Shown one piece after another: positions 7,939-16,133 of a stretch of DNA of 64,000 nucleotides (its first letter is position 1; each line of letters opens with the position of its first letter). Source of the DNA: Gammaproteobacteria bacterium (GTDB lineage: Bacteria > Pseudomonadota > Gammaproteobacteria > SZUA-152). The notes under the pieces are model-generated. The model was not told the DNA's origin, did not search any database, and was given only the letters and a program-made list of their open reading frames with translations. The DNA lies in contig JAKIUF010000023.1 of the NCBI GenBank assembly GCA_021647705.1, positions 1 to 64,000 on the forward strand. Reading direction: 5' to 3'. Position numbers and translations under genes: made by a program.

Positions 7939-9744
7939 GTGAAAAAAATATCTCCAGAGCAGGAAAAATTAAACAAAGAAGCGTATGAAAATATAATAAA
8001 GAGTATAGGGGATTCTGATAATGATTGGTCTCCGGCTAAGAAACGAAAAGGTTCACCTGTTAGTAAAGAGCAGTTTGAAGCTTTATATAATAGAAAACAT
8101 ACTTCTAGCCAGAAGAAGAAACATAAATTAGAAGGTCACTGGAAGAGTAAGAATGGCAATCTTGCAAGGCTACAGTTGGACGGCCTAAGGTCAGGCGGTT
8201 ATTTTTACTTGGATGGTTACAAGAGTATGTATTGGGAAAGTCAGGAGGATAATATTACTTTTTATAAAGTAGAAAGCTCTGGTGGGGATGATAAATTCAA
8301 AGGAATGAGAGCGGTTTATAACGATAAAACAGATGATATTACGTTTTATGGTGGTAAATACAATGCAGTTTCATTTTACCGATATGATGATGCGCGCAAA
8401 GAAAAGGAAAAGCAGGCCAAAATTGAAAAACAAAAAAGGAACAGAGCGATACTTCAGCGAGCGATGCTTAAAGACGAGAAAAGAGAGGTAGGAGAAAAAG
8501 CGTTACTGACGAAATTTAATAATACATTAACTTGTAATAACTGTGATCTCACTATATTGGGTGACTATAATCTAGACTATAACTGGAGTGAGGCGAGTGG
8601 CAGCAATTTCTCAAAGAAAAACAAATTATGGTCAAGGTATCAATTGAAATGGGCAAATCTTAAAGGGGCAGATTTCTCAGGTACCACCATCCGCGATACA
8701 ACATTTTATAGGGCTAATCTTAGTGGGGCCGATTTTTCAGGAGCAAGAATTGGTACAACAAACTTTGCTTATGCTAATTTAGAAAATGCTAACTTTAGAA
8801 ATGCGGTAATAGGAGAATCATTATTTAATGGGGCAAATTTAAAAAATGCTGATTTTACTGGGGCAACTATTGTTCGAGCAGATTTTAGTTTTTCTAATCA
8901 GGTTGATTGGATTTTTAAACCAATATTAACGGAAAATGTTAAGTTAAAGGCATCGCCTATAGATCATGAACTGGTGGGTGTATGGTTCAATAGTAGTAAT
9001 GACGATGTTTATTATTATGAATTCTTTGAGGATGGCTCATATATAAACACCTTTGGTTCTTATAATAAAGCGCTAGGAAAGTCAGGAGTTGAAGTTCGAT
9101 TTGCAGAACAGCTGTTCTATAGCGTGAGAGATGGAAACTTAGTTACTATGACTCCGGACAGTGTCTTTAGAGACTCATCTCAGAGATCAAGGATTGATAT
9201 AAATGACAATTTATTTAATACAGGAAAAAATAACTATACTCGAGCAGAGGGTAAATCTTTAGAAAAATATAAATCATTTCGTAATAACGATTATGCGCTT
9301 ATTGCTGCGTTCCAGTGGAATATCCATTTAATAGAAAAGTTAAGTGCAGATGGAGTTAATTTTGCAGAGATAAATAATCTGTACTCATTTGACACGTTTG
9401 ATCATTTGTTTGGAAAGATCAGAAGTCAAGGTTTGAAAGGAAAGGGCAGCCTCCTGAACCAGGATAGGACTATAAGACATATTTTTAGTACGCTAATTAG
9501 TAACAATGAAGATTATAGATCTGGGGGAACAAAGTTCCAAACGATGGTGTTTCATTCTTTAAAGAATGGTTATGTGGATACAGTGAAGTATCTATTGACT
9601 AAAGCAACCAAAAAAGCAGACTTGAAATATGCGCTAATTGATTATGAGCAGTTAGATTCTAGAATGAAGAGAGCCCAAAATGGTGATGATGACCCTGTAG
9701 CATTGAGCATCAGTTTTATAAAACAGAAAATCAGTAAAATGTAG
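7939..9744 (+). CDS. Pentapeptide-repeat protein, unknown role
   Basis: 601 residues from a GTG. Order: charged N-terminal region; a segment with two similar beta-rich blocks (residues ~50-150); about ten pentapeptide repeats of A(N/D)LxxA(N/D)F type around residues 230-320 (WANLKGADFSG, YANLENANFRN, GANLKNADFTG); another beta-rich region; and a C-terminal helical part that ends with an ankyrin-like segment (NGYVDTVKYLLTKA). There is no signal peptide of its own, but the frame is continuous with the secretory 7696 gene apart from one stop, so a single secreted ~690-residue ancestor is plausible. Low GC and location at an island edge suggest horizontal origin. The start is uncertain (weak AGGT upstream). 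Confidence 0.75.
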   Translation: MKKISPEQEKLNKEAYENIIKSIGDSDNDWSPAKKRKGSPVSKEQFEALYNRKHTSSQKKKHKLEGHWKSKNGNLARLQLDGLRSGGYFYLDGYKSMYWESQEDNITFYKVESSGGDDKFKGMRAVYNDKTDDITFYGGKYNAVSFYRYDDARKEKEKQAKIEKQKRNRAILQRAMLKDEKREVGEKALLTKFNNTLTCNNCDLTILGDYNLDYNWSEASGSNFSKKNKLWSRYQLKWANLKGADFSGTTIRDTTFYRANLSGADFSGARIGTTNFAYANLENANFRNAVIGESLFNGANLKNADFTGATIVRADFSFSNQVDWIFKPILTENVKLKASPIDHELVGVWFNSSNDDVYYYEFFEDGSYINTFGSYNKALGKSGVEVRFAEQLFYSVRDGNLVTMTPDSVFRDSSQRSRIDINDNLFNTGKNNYTRAEGKSLEKYKSFRNNDYALIAAFQWNIHLIEKLSADGVNFAEINNLYSFDTFDHLFGKIRSQGLKGKGSLLNQDRTIRHIFSTLISNNEDYRSGGTKFQTMVFHSLKNGYVDTVKYLLTKATKKADLKYALIDYEQLDSRMKRAQNGDDDPVALSISFIKQKISKM

Positions 9745-10028
9745 ATAGATTACTCAATATGGATTATTAGTGTCTTTCTATTGTTGTGTATATAAAAATT
9801 AACTTGTCGAGCGGTCGATTTGATGCTGTAAATGAACGCGAGAATCGGTTATCAAAACGGTCGTTATCACTATAAATAAGATATAGATAAAGTTCATTAG
9901 TCCTGTGGATAACTTGTGCGGGTTTTGCGCGTAACAGTAGACCGAAATGGGTGATTGTTATGTATTTTGCGAGATCAAGAATTTCTTAAGTTATTGATTG
10001 ATAAGAAAATATAATTCTGGCATTAAAA
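9745..10028. other. AT-rich non-coding stretch before the tRNA fragment
   Basis: No gene or recognisable promoter. This is the last stretch of island-like composition before the tRNA-Arg 3' fragment. No integrase is present here; it would be expected at the other end of the element, left of the window. Confidence 0.5.
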
Positions 10029-10073
10029 CTACGAACCAGGCGGTCGGAGGTTCGAATCCTTTCGGGTGCGCCA
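10029..10073 (+). other. 3' fragment of tRNA-Arg(ACG), attachment-site-like
   Basis: Matches the 3' half of bacterial tRNA-Arg(ACG) from the anticodon loop: CTACGAACC, variable region GGTCGG, T-arm GGAGG/TTCGAAT/CCTTT, acceptor strand CGGGTGC, discriminator G and CCA. No D-arm or 5' acceptor strand precedes it; upstream is AT-rich DNA. An intrinsic terminator follows 18 nt later, as behind a real tRNA gene. The anticodon loop is a classic tyrosine-integrase crossover site, so this looks like the displaced native 3' end (attR side) of a tRNA gene entered by an island extending to the left. It is not a functional tRNA. Confidence 0.75.
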
Positions 10074-10090
10074 TATTTAGCAGTAAAATC

Positions 10091-10122
10091 AACCGGCTAG
10101 GGTTTCTCTTGCCGGTTTTTTA
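10091..10122 (+). terminator. Rho-independent terminator behind the tRNA-Arg fragment
   Basis: Stem AACCGGC (10091-10097) pairs with GCCGGTT (10111-10117), followed by a T-run (TTTTTTATT). It was presumably the terminator of the original tRNA gene. Confidence 0.85.
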
Positions 10123-10173
10123 TTGCACGGAAATCGTGCGGTCATTTTGCCAGCTGTTGATCCTATCGCGACC

Positions 10174-10253
10174 GTCAGCTCGGAATTTACAGCTATAGTT
10201 CAGGTATGGGTAGGCATTTATCAATGCAGTGACCGGCCCAATGAAATTTCCAA
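10174..10253 (+). repeat. ~80-bp direct repeat, right copy
   Basis: Partner of 7262-7340. It lies between the tRNA terminator and ldhA, ending 23 nt before the ldhA start, so it may overlap ldhA control sequences. Confidence 0.88.
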
Positions 10254-10276
10254 CGATGTGACGCTGGTGGCCGACT

Positions 10277-11293
10277 ATGAAAATCGTCTTCTTTAGCAGC
10301 AAGTCCTATGAGCAAAAGTTTTTTGACGAAGCCAATGAGAAATTTGGTTTTGAGCTGGTTTATTTTGCGCACCATCTGTCCCGGCATACAGAGCTGAAAT
10401 CACTGTCGGCCGATGCCGTGTGCGTATTTGTTAACGATACACTCGATTACGACGTTCTTTCGGCTTTGCAGCAACAGGATATTCGGCTGGTGGTGTTGCG
10501 CTGCGCCGGGTTTAACAATGTGGATTTACTTGCCGCAGAAAAATTGGGTGTGAGAGTGGTGCGGGTTCCTGCTTATTCTCCCTATGCAGTGGCCGAGCAC
10601 ACGGTGGGTCTGATGTTGTCACTTAATCGCAAAATCCACCGCGCCCATAACCGTGTACGGGAGGGCAATTTTTCGTTAGAGGGTTTATTGGGTTTTGATA
10701 TGCATGGCCGGACCGCTGGGGTGATTGGCACCGGGCGCATTGGTTCTGTGGTGGTGCGCATTTTGTCCGGCATGGGTTGTTGTGTATTGGCCTACGATCC
10801 CCAGAAAAATAATGAATGCGTACGGCTGGGAGCACGCTATGTGAGCCTGCCGGAACTTTATGCGCAGTCCGACATTATCAGTCTGCATTGCCCGCTGGAC
10901 TGCGATACCCGTCATCTGATTAATGCCGCTGCGCTGGCGCAAATGAAGGATGGCGTGATGCTGATTAATACCAGCCGGGGAGCGGTGATTGATGCGGCAA
11001 TTCTGGTGTCGGGGCTGAAGTCGGGAAAAATTGGCTATCTGGGTTTGGATGTTTATGAGCAGGAAGGCGACCTGTTTTTTGAAGACCTGTCCAATGAAAT
11101 TATTCAGGATGATGTGTTTGAACGGCTGGTGACGTTTCCCAATGTATTGATCACCGGGCATCAGGGTTATTTTACTGAAGACGCACTGCGGAATATTGCG
11201 CAGACCAGTCTTGCCAATGTTTATACCCTGGAACAGGAGCAGGTTTGCGAAAATGAGCTGATGGCCACGATGTTGCGTGGTGCTTGCCGGTGA
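10277..11293 (+). CDS. ldhA: Fermentative D-lactate dehydrogenase
   Basis: 338 residues, full length. NAD-dependent reduction of pyruvate to D-lactate in the cytosol. It is close to enterobacterial LdhA throughout: VFVND near 50, VLRCAGFNNVDL, VVRVPAYSPYAVAEHTVGL, the NAD-binding GTGRIG near 151-156, catalytic Arg in NTSRGAVID, catalytic Glu in LGLDVYE, and His in ITGHQGYF. The ATG follows the end of the 80-bp repeat with no strong ribosome-binding site visible. The P-type ATPase starts 4 nt after the stop (or overlaps it if the GTG at 11277 is used), so the two are probably co-transcribed. An anaerobic or microaerobic phase of life is suggested. Confidence 0.95.
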   Translation: MKIVFFSSKSYEQKFFDEANEKFGFELVYFAHHLSRHTELKSLSADAVCVFVNDTLDYDVLSALQQQDIRLVVLRCAGFNNVDLLAAEKLGVRVVRVPAYSPYAVAEHTVGLMLSLNRKIHRAHNRVREGNFSLEGLLGFDMHGRTAGVIGTGRIGSVVVRILSGMGCCVLAYDPQKNNECVRLGARYVSLPELYAQSDIISLHCPLDCDTRHLINAAALAQMKDGVMLINTSRGAVIDAAILVSGLKSGKIGYLGLDVYEQEGDLFFEDLSNEIIQDDVFERLVTFPNVLITGHQGYFTEDALRNIAQTSLANVYTLEQEQVCENELMATMLRGACR

Positions 11294-11297
11294 TGGC

Positions 11298-14060
11298 ATG
11301 GGTGTCCTGAACGGGTTATTAGCCCTGTTTGGCAAGCGTCATGCCCAGCCGACTGCGTCCGTATCATCTTCGGAAAGCTGGCATGCTGAAGGTGTAAGTA
11401 CTGTTTTTACATCGCTCGAAACAAGTGTCGATGGATTAACAAAAGCCGAGGCCGAAAAGCGTCTGGTCAAATATGGGCCAAACCGGCTCGCGGAAGCAAA
11501 AAACCGTAACCTGTTGCTGCGTTTTTTCTGTCAATTCCACAATGTGCTGATTTATGTGTTGATGGCGGCGAGTCTCGTGACGGCGTTGCTGGAACATTGG
11601 CTGGATGCCGGTGTGATTCTTGGTGTAGTGGTGCTTAATGCACTGATTGGTTTTGTGCAGGAAGGCAAGGCTGAGGATGCTTTGCGCGCCATTCGGAAAA
11701 TGCTCTCGCTTAATGCCATGGTATTGCGGGATGGACGACAATCTATCATCCCGGCTGAAGAGCTGGTGCCCGGTGATGTTGTTTTGTTGCAGTCCGGCGA
11801 CAAAGTGCCCGCAGATTTGCGTCTGTTTCGTGTTAAAGGGTTGCAGGTTCAGGAGTCGGTGCTCATTGGTGAATCTTTGGCGGTAGAAAAGAGCATCGAT
11901 GCTGTGGCGCAACAAACGGTTATCGGTGATCGCCGTTGCATGATTTATTTCGGTACCTTGGTGACTCATGGTCAGGGCCGTGCCGTGGTGGTGGCCACGG
12001 GGGCACAAACCGAGATTGGCCACATCAGCACGCTGGTATCGGAAGTGGAATCGGTGACGACGCCATTGCTGCGTCAAATGGCGCAGTTTGGTCGCTGGTT
12101 GACGGCTGCTATTTTGGGCATCGCCGCTATTACCTTCGTCTTCGGCGTGTGGTTGCGGGATTATTTACCTGCCGACATGTTTCTCGCGGCTGTCAGCTTG
12201 GCCGTGGCGGCGATTCCCGAAGGTTTGCCTGCCATTATGACCATCACGCTGGCAATGGGAGTGCAGCGTATGGCCCGGCGCAACGCCATTATTCGCAGGC
12301 TGCCTGCCGTTGAAACCTTGGGAGCAGTATCGGTAATCTGCTCGGATAAAACCGGCACCCTGACCCGCAATGAAATGACGGTGCGCAGTATTGCCACGGC
12401 CGACCAGCTGTTTGTCCTGAGTGGCACGGGTTACGACCCTCACGGAATCCTTTCAATAAGCAATCCGCCAGTGGAAAACCAGGATGTGTTACCCGAGCAA
12501 CAACCATTGTTACTGGAAGCCTTGCGCGCAGCAATGTTATGCAATGACGCCTCACTGGAGCATGCTGATGACGAATGGCGGGTACAGGGCGACCCCATGG
12601 AAGGTGCGTTGCTGGTGGCCGGTTTAAAGGTAGGGCTGGATATTGACGTTGAGACCAGACAATACCCGCGTACCGATCTTATCCCCTTTGAATCCGAGCA
12701 TCGCTTCATGGCGACATTGCATCACAGTCATCGCAGTGAAGCGTTTATTTTTCTCAAAGGTGCACCGGAGCGGGTGCTGGCGATGTGTGCGCGACAAAAA
12801 AATCTGTCAGGCGAATCAACGCTGGATAAAAAATACTGGCTGGCCCGTATTGAAGAGATGGCAAGACAAGGGCAACGTGTACTGGCTATTGCCGTCAAAG
12901 CCGTCGAGTGCCAACAGATAGAGTTGTCGTTTGACGATGTGAATAACGGCCTGACTATGCTGAGTCTGTTCGGCCTGATTGATCCTCCGCGTGAAGAAGC
13001 CATTACTGCGGTGCAAGCGTGCGGTGAAGCAGGTATCCGGGTGAAAATGATTACCGGTGATCATGCCTCCACTGCTCGCGCCATTGCCCGACAATTGCAA
13101 CTGGTTAACGTTGATGATGCCATTACCGGGCAGCAGCTTGAGCGGATGAGTGAGGCCGAGCTACGTCAGCGGGTACAGGAGGTGGATGTTTATGCGCGGG
13201 TGAATCCCGCTCATAAATTACGCTTGGTCAGGTTATTACAGGAACACGGCAGAATCGTGGCCATGACCGGCGATGGTGTTAATGATGCGCCAGCCCTGAA
13301 ACGCGCTGATGTGGGCATGGCTATGGGCCAAAATGGCACTGAAGCAGCAAAAGAGGCCGCCGAAATGGTACTGGCCGACGATAACTTTGCCTCCATTATT
13401 CATGCTGTGGAAGAAGGTCGCACGGTTTACGACAACCTCAAAAAGGCCGTTTTATTTATTCTGCCCACTAACGGTGGAGAAGCGTTGATTATTCTCGCGG
13501 CCATTGTTTTAGGCTTCCAGCAGTTGCCACTGACCCCCGTGCAGATACTTTGGGTGAATATGGTAACGGCAGTGACATTGGCCTTGTCGCTGGCCTTCGA
13601 GCCGCCAGAAGTGAATGTCATGCAGCGCCCGCCGCGTGACCCTCGGGAGCCGATACTGAATGCTCACCTGTTGTGGCGTATTATTTTTGTCTCGTTAATT
13701 TTAATGGGGGGTACTTTCGGGCTTTTCCTCTGGGAAATGCAGAGGGGTGCCAGCATCGAACATGCGCGCACTGTTGCAGTGAATACGCTGGTGATATTTG
13801 AGATTTTTTATTTGTTCAACTCCCGTTACATTACCGCTTCGGTATTTAACCGTGCCGGGTTTGTCGGCAATCCTTATGTATTAATCGCTATAGCGGTGCT
13901 TGTCACGTTTCAATTAGGTTTCACCTACCTGCCACTACTGCAAACCTTATTTGGTACGGTGGCTATTGGTATCGATATCTGGTTACGCATTGTATTGGTC
14001 GCTTCCACGGTATTGTTTCTGGTTGAGATAGAAAAGGTGTTTTTACGACGCAAACAATGA
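11298..14060 (+). CDS. P2-type cation-transporting ATPase (Ca2+/monovalent-cation family)
   Basis: About 920 residues from ATG 11298; an in-frame GTG at 11277 would overlap ldhA by 17 nt. Order: N-terminal cation-ATPase domain ([17 protein letters not shown]), two membrane helices, actuator domain with LIGES (TGES variant), helices with PEGLPAIMT, phosphorylation motif DKTGTLT with Asp350, nucleotide-binding KGAPERVL, hinge MITGDH and [11 protein letters not shown], then about six C-terminal helices. It resembles the Pma1/SERCA-like P2 group. The ion is not certain; PEGLP fits Ca2+, Na+ or H+ pumps. It lies behind ldhA in one transcription unit. Confidence 0.93.
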   Translation: MGVLNGLLALFGKRHAQPTASVSSSESWHAEGVSTVFTSLETSVDGLTKAEAEKRLVKYGPNRLAEAKNRNLLLRFFCQFHNVLIYVLMAASLVTALLEHWLDAGVILGVVVLNALIGFVQEGKAEDALRAIRKMLSLNAMVLRDGRQSIIPAEELVPGDVVLLQSGDKVPADLRLFRVKGLQVQESVLIGESLAVEKSIDAVAQQTVIGDRRCMIYFGTLVTHGQGRAVVVATGAQTEIGHISTLVSEVESVTTPLLRQMAQFGRWLTAAILGIAAITFVFGVWLRDYLPADMFLAAVSLAVAAIPEGLPAIMTITLAMGVQRMARRNAIIRRLPAVETLGAVSVICSDKTGTLTRNEMTVRSIATADQLFVLSGTGYDPHGILSISNPPVENQDVLPEQQPLLLEALRAAMLCNDASLEHADDEWRVQGDPMEGALLVAGLKVGLDIDVETRQYPRTDLIPFESEHRFMATLHHSHRSEAFIFLKGAPERVLAMCARQKNLSGESTLDKKYWLARIEEMARQGQRVLAIAVKAVECQQIELSFDDVNNGLTMLSLFGLIDPPREEAITAVQACGEAGIRVKMITGDHASTARAIARQLQLVNVDDAITGQQLERMSEAELRQRVQEVDVYARVNPAHKLRLVRLLQEHGRIVAMTGDGVNDAPALKRADVGMAMGQNGTEAAKEAAEMVLADDNFASIIHAVEEGRTVYDNLKKAVLFILPTNGGEALIILAAIVLGFQQLPLTPVQILWVNMVTAVTLALSLAFEPPEVNVMQRPPRDPREPILNAHLLWRIIFVSLILMGGTFGLFLWEMQRGASIEHARTVAVNTLVIFEIFYLFNSRYITASVFNRAGFVGNPYVLIAIAVLVTFQLGFTYLPLLQTLFGTVAIGIDIWLRIVLVASTVLFLVEIEKVFLRRKQ

Positions 14061-14296
14061 TCTTTTTAAGATGGTTTTTTACAAGTAACTAAAACACAAC
14101 AACTTTTCCTGCCGGGTTATTCAGTTACCTTCTCAGCATAAATTTACCACCTTTTCAGGCTGAAAATAATCGCTAAATATCCTGGTTGTTTTGGGTGAAA
14201 ATAGGGGGCTTTTATTCTTTCTATAGTCTGCGTATAGGGCTATAGTATAAGCGATATTCACTTCTTTATGGGCCCTCAGGGTTTGGTGTATAGCCG

Positions 14297-15205
14297 ATGA
14301 CAAAACAGTTAGATATAGACATCAATAAAAATACAGAAAAGGCCAAAGAAAAGAAAAAGATCATTTTTGATCTAAATGTTGAAGGTTCCAGCATTGCCTG
14401 GAATGAAGATGGCTCTTTCCCCTATCAAACCAAAATGGATACGGTTACCTATGAGCTGGAAAAGCATCTGTTGCAAATTGAACTGCTCAAAGTTCAAAGC
14501 TGGACTCAGGACACCAAACAGCGTGTGGTGGTTGTTTTTGAAGGCCGTGATGCCGCAGGTAAGGGAGGGACCATAAAACGCTTCATGGAGCACCTTAATC
14601 CACGAGGAGCCAAGGTAGTTGCCCTGGAAAAACCGAATGCCAGGGAACGGAATCAATGGTATTTTCAGCGTTATATCCAGCATCTTCCCTCCAAAGGGGA
14701 AATCGTCTTATTTGACCGCTCCTGGTATAACCGCGCAGGTGTTGAAAAGGTTATGGGTTTTTGCGATGACCACGAACACCTTGAGTTTTTACGTCAAACC
14801 CCTGAGCTGGAGAGAATGCTGGTCAATGCTGGTTTGATTTTTTACAAATACTGGTTCTCTGTCAGTCGTGAAGAACAGTTCCGTCGCTTTAAGTCACGTC
14901 AAAAAGACCCACTCAAACAATGGAAGCTGAGCCCGGTAGATATGGCCTCTCTTAGTAAATGGCATGATTATACTGAAGCCAAAGATGTGATGTTTTTTCA
15001 CACTGACACCAGAGATGCACCCTGGACAGTGATAAAGTCAGACGATAAAAAACGTGGCCGTATTAACTGCATGCGTCATTTTTTAAGCAAATTGGATTAT
15101 CCGGACAAAGATCATGATGTGGTTGGCAAGCTCGACCCTCTTATTGCCGGGTCAGCAAAGCAAATCCACGAAAAAGATGAGATAACCGATTTTCATAATA
15201 AATGA
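14297..15205 (+). CDS. ppk2: Polyphosphate kinase 2 family protein
   Basis: 302 residues. PPK2 enzymes transfer phosphate between polyphosphate and nucleotides (ADP, GDP or AMP by subclass). Walker A EGRDAAGKGG at about 82-91, lid residues NPRGAKVVAL, Walker B-type LFDRSWYNRAGVE at about 138, and conserved W(K/R)LSPVD and TDTRDAPWTVIKSDDKKR are all present. The single-domain length fits class I. It stands alone after 236 nt containing no clear terminator; a Lys/Ala-rich basic protein follows 127 nt downstream. A role in polyphosphate turnover is secure; the nucleotide preference is not. Confidence 0.95.
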   Translation: MTKQLDIDINKNTEKAKEKKKIIFDLNVEGSSIAWNEDGSFPYQTKMDTVTYELEKHLLQIELLKVQSWTQDTKQRVVVVFEGRDAAGKGGTIKRFMEHLNPRGAKVVALEKPNARERNQWYFQRYIQHLPSKGEIVLFDRSWYNRAGVEKVMGFCDDHEHLEFLRQTPELERMLVNAGLIFYKYWFSVSREEQFRRFKSRQKDPLKQWKLSPVDMASLSKWHDYTEAKDVMFFHTDTRDAPWTVIKSDDKKRGRINCMRHFLSKLDYPDKDHDVVGKLDPLIAGSAKQIHEKDEITDFHNK

Positions 15206-15332
15206 AAATACCAGGGGAACTCATGAAATAAACCAAGTGAACTGGTAGGTCTTGTGGTTCTGATAAATAACAATCACGACATATCATTTGGATGGCTTGG
15301 TCGTAATTTTTATACGCAAAATGAGGAGCGTT

Positions 15333-15647
15333 ATGATGAGTAAAGAGAAAACAAAACAAAAAAAACTAAAAAAGGTGATCAAGAAGTCTTACGATGAAAT
15401 CGCCAAGGCTGCTGTAAGCGCTAAAAAAGCCGAAAGCCGAGCCAGCAAGGCTGCCAAGCATGCGCGTGAAGCGCGAGCCGCCGTCGCCAAAGCTGAGGAG
15501 CGGCTGAAAAAAATGATCTCCGAACTTAAAAAACTGGAAGCGGATAAAGTTGCCCGAAAAAATGCGGCACAAAAATCGGCACAAAAAAAGGCGATCAAGC
15601 AAGCTAAGAAAAACAAAGACAAAAAATCCAGTAAATATAAAAAATAG
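15333..15647 (+). CDS. Small Lys/Ala-rich basic coiled-coil protein
   Basis: 104 residues from ATG 15333, chosen because GAGGAG lies 6 nt upstream; an earlier ATG lacks a site. Almost wholly Lys, Ala, Glu and Arg (AAVSAKKAESRASKAAKHAR), with a predicted long helix/coiled coil and a highly basic tail (KKAIKQAKKNKDKKSSKYKK). Such proteins can be histone-like or bind polyanions. Position directly after a PPK2 kinase makes polyphosphate binding worth considering, but this is inference. No family name can be given. Confidence 0.72.
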   Translation: MMSKEKTKQKKLKKVIKKSYDEIAKAAVSAKKAESRASKAAKHAREARAAVAKAEERLKKMISELKKLEADKVARKNAAQKSAQKKAIKQAKKNKDKKSSKYKK

Positions 15648-15742
15648 TCTTTGTTATGAATGGTATTTCAATCACGCTCTTACAAAAGGGGCAGGGAAAA
15701 TAGGTCCCTTGCCCACAAAGAGACACTTGTTTTTTCAACAAA

Positions 15743-15770
15743 CGGGGTAAATTCTTCCACCCCGGTTTTC
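15743..15770 (+). terminator. Hairpin terminator after the basic-protein gene
   Basis: CGGGGT (15743-15748) pairs with ACCCCG (15759-15764), followed by GTTTTC. The T-run is short, so strength is uncertain. Confidence 0.55.
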
Positions 15771-15987
15771 ATTAGCTGAAATCCGAAATTGTTAATCCCC
15801 GTTAATGGCGCGCTCATTGCTCAGCGGATACTGCTGGTATGAAAGTGTTTATTTTAATCTCTTTGTTTATTGTTTATTGTTTAGGTTTCGGGGCTCAAAA
15901 TCAGCGGAGAACCGGTCGTAATGAGTCGAATATATTTAATATTGCGCTTAAAAAAATATCTGCCTTTAAACAATTACCGGATATTCG

Positions 15988-16133
15988 CGCAAGGTCGCAA
16001 AGAACGCAGAGAAAAACACTAAAAACTCTGTGTCCTCTGTGTCTCTGCGACCTCTGCGTTAAATACCCGGTGATTTTAAAGCAGATATTTTTAGCGCTTA
16101 ATTTACATTTGAGACCTGCGTAATATCAGTTAA
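15988..16133. repeat. 'CTCTGCG' palindromic repeat, subfamily A copy 1
   Basis: Hairpin-forming repeat with CTCTGCGACCTCTGCGTTAA and a conserved flank (GATATTTTTAGCGCTTAAT, then CAGTTAAT). A second subfamily-A copy with the same flank lies at 41716-41855. The copy runs to the 3' end of the M6 peptidase gene. Nothing else is seen in the 480 nt between 15648 and 16129. Confidence 0.85.

Noticed and set aside
10029-10073. Complete tRNA-Arg gene
   Set aside because: The D-arm and 5' acceptor strand are missing; only the 3' half is present, so it is listed as a fragment.
15839-16123. Plus-strand frame beginning MKVFILISLFIVYCLG
   Set aside because: Its second half is the CTCTGCG repeat read in frame (TLCPLCLCDLCV), and no ribosome-binding site precedes it.
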